A stretch of DNA of 64,000 nt from contig CAKROZ010000001.1 in assembly GCA_934373635.1 (NCBI GenBank), positions 186,001 through 250,000 of the forward strand. The letters run 5' to 3'. The position numbers were made by a program, and so were the translations under genes. The notes beneath the pieces are model-generated. The model ran no database searches, was not told the origin of the DNA, and saw only the letters and a program-made list of their open reading frames with translations. Positions 61,456 through 64,000 of the stretch are shown piece by piece (within the stretch, counting starts at the first letter, position 1; each line of letters begins with the position of its first letter). This stretch comes from an uncultured Eubacteriales bacterium. GTDB lineage: Bacteria > Bacillota > Clostridia > Oscillospirales > CAG-272.

Positions 61456-61535
61456 AAAGACACGAAGCGAAGCGTGAGATTGCCTCGCTTTTTCACGGAA
61501 GAACTTCTTTCTTCTTTCTCTTTTTTGGAAAAAAA

Positions 61536-61571
61536 CGCACGTTATGTAAAAGATTGTTTGCATAACGTGCG
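61536..61571. terminator. Intrinsic terminator after the YifB-type gene
   Basis: Perfect 11-bp stem CGCACGTTATG/CATAACGTGCG, 14-nt loop, T-run GGTTTTCTTTT, with AAAAAA on the left. Confidence 0.9.
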
Positions 61572-61579
61572 GTTTTCTT

Positions 61580-61924
61580 TTGCAAAAGAAGAAAAAGCGA
61601 GCGATTTTGCCCCTGACTTTTCTCTTCTTTTTCTTGAATTTTCCTTTGAGGTTTTCTTTTTGAAAAGCGACGGGTTGAAAAGCGGTGGGGTTGAAAAACG
61701 ACGGGTTAAAAAGCGACGCGCGTCCGTATGTTTTGCTCTCTTTTTTCTCTGCCGTGTCTTTCTGCGTCGGGTACGGAGCTTTCCTTTGACGAAGCCCCTC
61801 GATTTTGCGGTATTTTGCACAAAAAGAAAATTCCGAATCAAGGCAACCCGACGAAGGGGGAGCCACGTTTTTGTGGAAAACGGAGAAAAACTTCAGCGTG
61901 TTGCACGAAAATAGACAGAACGGG
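61580..61924 (+). other. Intergenic stretch with a short tandem repeat
   Basis: 345 bp, no gene supported. A 15-16 bp tandem array (GAAAAGCGACGGGTT) occupies 61662-61720 in four units. The rest is AT/GC-mixed with incidental open frames. Confidence 0.6.
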
Positions 61925-61954
61925 TTGAAAACCTCTAAAATAAAATGATATAAT
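61925..61954 (+). promoter_or_regulatory. Promoter of the large secreted protein gene
   Basis: TTGAAA (61925-61930), 18-bp spacer, TATAAT (61949-61954); start codon 33 bp downstream. Confidence 0.8.
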
Positions 61955-61986
61955 AGGAGCACGAATACCATTCCGGAGGAAAAACG

Positions 61987-64000
61987 ATGAAGACACTCAA
62001 AAAATCATTGATTGCGCTGCTGATCGTTGCCGTGGCATTATCCCTCGCCGCGGTGATCGCGGTCGCCGTCTCCCCCTCGGAGACCGGTTCGGTGAACGCA
62101 CTGGATGCCTTGATCGCGGAAGTGCAATCCGCAACCACGGCAAAAGAAAAAACACAAAAGCTCTATGCCGTCTCTGCCTATCTCACGAGCCATACTTTTT
62201 CAGAGGATGAGGCCGAGATCGCACAGGAGCGTTTTGAAAAGGCGAGCTCGGAGGTCAGCGATTTTACGATTAAAGAAATAGAAAATCGCCTTGATGAGAT
62301 TGTACGGTTGACCAGTGCGAGAGAGGCACGAATCAGACTCGAAAATGTTCGGGAGCTCTTGAACGGGGAGGGATATATCGACGCGACGAGTGGCGCCGTC
62401 TCACGGCTTTCCGATGACGTGACGGTCGTTGATTATTGCATCGATTTGATGTACATAGGGCTTGAAGATGTCGATCTTGTTGAGCGTGGCGAAGTCCTCC
62501 TTGAATTTTTCAGAAAAAGCGAAACGACGCCTATTGTCGAGAGCTCCAAATACTATCAGCTGTGTGTAGAAAAGCGCGATGCCGTTGTTGATAAGACCAT
62601 CGTGCTTTTATATGAAAAGCTTCGTGAATTTTTGACGGTTGCCGAGGACATGAAAAAAACCGATGACGAGCGCATGAGTGCTGTCGTGAATTTTCGCGAG
62701 CTTTGCGGTCGGTGCTATTTCGATACCACGCGTGAAGAATATATTGCCCTTACCGACCGTTGCGCGATTGCCGAGGGGCGTGTCTATCTCGATCAGATCA
62801 AGAGAGCCGAATCCGACTACGAAAAGGGCGTTCTCCTGAAGACGTCGTGTGAAGCTCTCGCAAAATCGGGTATGGCGGATAACGGAGCGGAGGGTAGTGA
62901 TAAAAAGAGTTTTTTCAAAGACCACAATGAAGTGAAAAAAGAGGTTGTTACCAAACTTTACGAAAAGACAAACGAGCTACTCGACACCGCAGTGGCGGAG
63001 GGGACGGAGAATCGTTCCGAGTTTCTCGCCGAGTATGATAAGTATCTCACAGATTGCTATTTTGTCGAGTCGGATCTGAATTTTGCTAAATTGAAAGAGA
63101 ATAAGGAGGCGGCGGATGCTATCCTTCTTCTTTACGCCGTTGTCGACGCGGGAAAGGATGCACAGGGCGAAGGTGTTGCCATTATTGCGAAAGAAAAGGC
63201 ACTGAATATTCTTATTGTTTTTTTGGATGAACATACAATAGACGCCACCGCGAGACTTGGCAAGATGTTTTACGAAAAGTATAACGGGACGGATGGTGTT
63301 TACGAACAGACTGTCGGAGCTTTTTACGCTTATTTGAAGACATTGACTACGAAAATCGGCAACGCCGAGACGGATTTTGAGGAAGCATGCCTTGCAAAGA
63401 ACACAATTCTCGCACTCGGCGAGGATGTTTACTTTGAGCCATCGACTGCGCCTCGACATAAGGAGTATATTTCCCAACTTTCCGAGGTCGAACGCGACTT
63501 TGGCAGATGTGCCGTCAGATGGGCGGTCGGGGAATTCAAGGCCGCGATGAATTTTACGGACGCCGTTGCAAAAAAGACGAGAGTCGAAGAAATTGCCGCG
63601 ACCTTTGAAGGATATCAAGTGAAAAAGTATGACAATGCGAAGACGGAGGAAGAGATCCTTTTCAACGAGGAGTATGACACCTACACAAAGGCGTATTTTT
63701 ACGCAACGCTCGATGTTCTTGCCGATACCGCCATTGCGGCGCACAAAGACGGCGTCGAGGATCTCGGTGAGTATTTCACTGCCATCCGTGAGCACCTCGC
63801 TTCCTATCCATATGATAGAAAAAGCGACGAGTGGAAGGAGTATGAGAAAAAGACTCTCGAAACGAGAAAAGCCTATGGCGCGTATCTCATCGGTGTCGTC
63901 AACAATATGTGCGACGCCGCGGACGCACTCACGGGCACAGATCTTATCGCCGCGTACAACCGTTTGAACGCATATTACCGTTTCCACGACTTTTACGAGG
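61987..64000 (+). CDS. Large secreted alpha-helical protein (3' end outside window)
   Basis: Open frame from ATG 61987 (GGAGGAAAAACG upstream) to the window end, 671 codons without a stop. N-terminus MKTLKKSLIALLIVAVALS plus LAAVIAVAVSPSE is a signal peptide or anchor. The rest is nearly all charged helix with recurring motifs of about 75-90 residues: a Tyr/Phe-rich segment followed by an Asp/Glu-Lys stretch (IVLLYEKLREFLTVAEDM; VTKLYEKTNELLDTAVAEG; LFNEEYDTYTKAYFYATLDV). Acidic, and with no catalytic motif yet. Scarce Cys. The protein runs on past the edge, so domains at its C-terminus are unknown. Secreted surface or cell-wall scaffold is likely. Confidence 0.85.
   Translation, partial: MKTLKKSLIALLIVAVALSLAAVIAVAVSPSETGSVNALDALIAEVQSATTAKEKTQKLYAVSAYLTSHTFSEDEAEIAQERFEKASSEVSDFTIKEIENRLDEIVRLTSAREARIRLENVRELLNGEGYIDATSGAVSRLSDDVTVVDYCIDLMYIGLEDVDLVERGEVLLEFFRKSETTPIVESSKYYQLCVEKRDAVVDKTIVLLYEKLREFLTVAEDMKKTDDERMSAVVNFRELCGRCYFDTTREEYIALTDRCAIAEGRVYLDQIKRAESDYEKGVLLKTSCEALAKSGMADNGAEGSDKKSFFKDHNEVKKEVVTKLYEKTNELLDTAVAEGTENRSEFLAEYDKYLTDCYFVESDLNFAKLKENKEAADAILLLYAVVDAGKDAQGEGVAIIAKEKALNILIVFLDEHTIDATARLGKMFYEKYNGTDGVYEQTVGAFYAYLKTLTTKIGNAETDFEEACLAKNTILALGEDVYFEPSTAPRHKEYISQLSEVERDFGRCAVRWAVGEFKAAMNFTDAVAKKTRVEEIAATFEGYQVKKYDNAKTEEEILFNEEYDTYTKAYFYATLDVLADTAIAAHKDGVEDLGEYFTAIREHLASYPYDRKSDEWKEYEKKTLETRKAYGAYLIGVVNNMCDAADALTGTDLIAAYNRLNAYYRFHDFYE

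Noticed and set aside
61474..61914. 146-codon frame after the YifB-type gene
   Set aside because: It crosses the terminator and tandem repeat; composition is Phe/Lys/Arg-rich with no family similarity.

Overview
The window looks like a stretch of chromosome from a fairly GC-rich, anaerobic, Gram-positive Clostridia (Oscillospirales/Christensenellales-like, probably gut). This rests on FeoB with a FeoB-associated Cys-rich protein and a DUF3793 protein, an oxygen-sensitive type L-serine dehydratase, FakA/DegV/PlsX lipid genes, a lysyl-tRNA synthetase with a C-terminal tRNA-binding domain, lipoproteins with standard lipoboxes, AGGAGG-type ribosome binding sites and TTGACA-17-TATAAT promoters. 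No phage, transposase, integrase, CRISPR or rRNA genes are visible. The taxonomic placement is inference.

Layout. 1-5.4 kb (+): iron island: 3' part of feoB, FeoB-associated protein, DtxR-like regulator, truncated ABC ATPase, heavy-metal-binding protein, a 38-bp repeat array, a 16-bp operator-like palindrome, DUF3793 protein and flavodoxin. 5.6-14.7 kb: decayed lipoprotein (-), oppA remnant, oppBCDF with unusual insertions, InlB-repeat lipoprotein, serine dehydratase and the tail of a lost FAD oxidoreductase. 14.7-25.1 kb (-): panE, ilvE, tfoX-like, lysS, greA, S41 protease and PucR regulator; then rsmE, prmA and ribF. 25.4-39.5 kb (+): MFS transporter, GDPD, RNA methyltransferase, then a lipid block (HTH, fakA, degV/fakB, GNAT, plsX, acpP, tetR, terminator, MMPL transporter, secreted LxxG-heptad protein). 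39.7-43.1 kb (-): hydrolase, trpS, AraC remnant, HTH protein with five FLPF repeats. 43.3-45.1 kb (-): eight tRNA genes with duplication and tRNA debris. 45.3-58.1 kb (+): ThyX-like protein, nadE, pth, mfd, PrsA-like protein, AEC carrier, D-2-hydroxyacid dehydrogenase, solute-binding lipoprotein. 58.1-64 kb: nagA (-) between inverted repeat blocks, a YifB-type ATPase (+) and the first 671 codons of a very large secreted helical protein.

How genes work together. FakA with a DegV protein makes acyl-phosphate from free fatty acid; PlsX exchanges acyl groups between phosphate and ACP; AcpP is encoded next to them. The TetR regulator, the MMPL (RND-type lipid) transporter and its secreted heptad-repeat neighbour follow directly. 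I read this as a lipid uptake/activation and export or envelope-maintenance module; this is the strongest candidate for an uncharacterised system. The iron island probably responds to iron through the DtxR-like protein.

A second theme is decay and intergenic repeats. Five gene remnants are present, and a short AATTATG-type repeat overlaps or abuts the stop codons of three genes. Longer degenerate repeats (38-42 bp and about 105 bp) fill several intergenic gaps.
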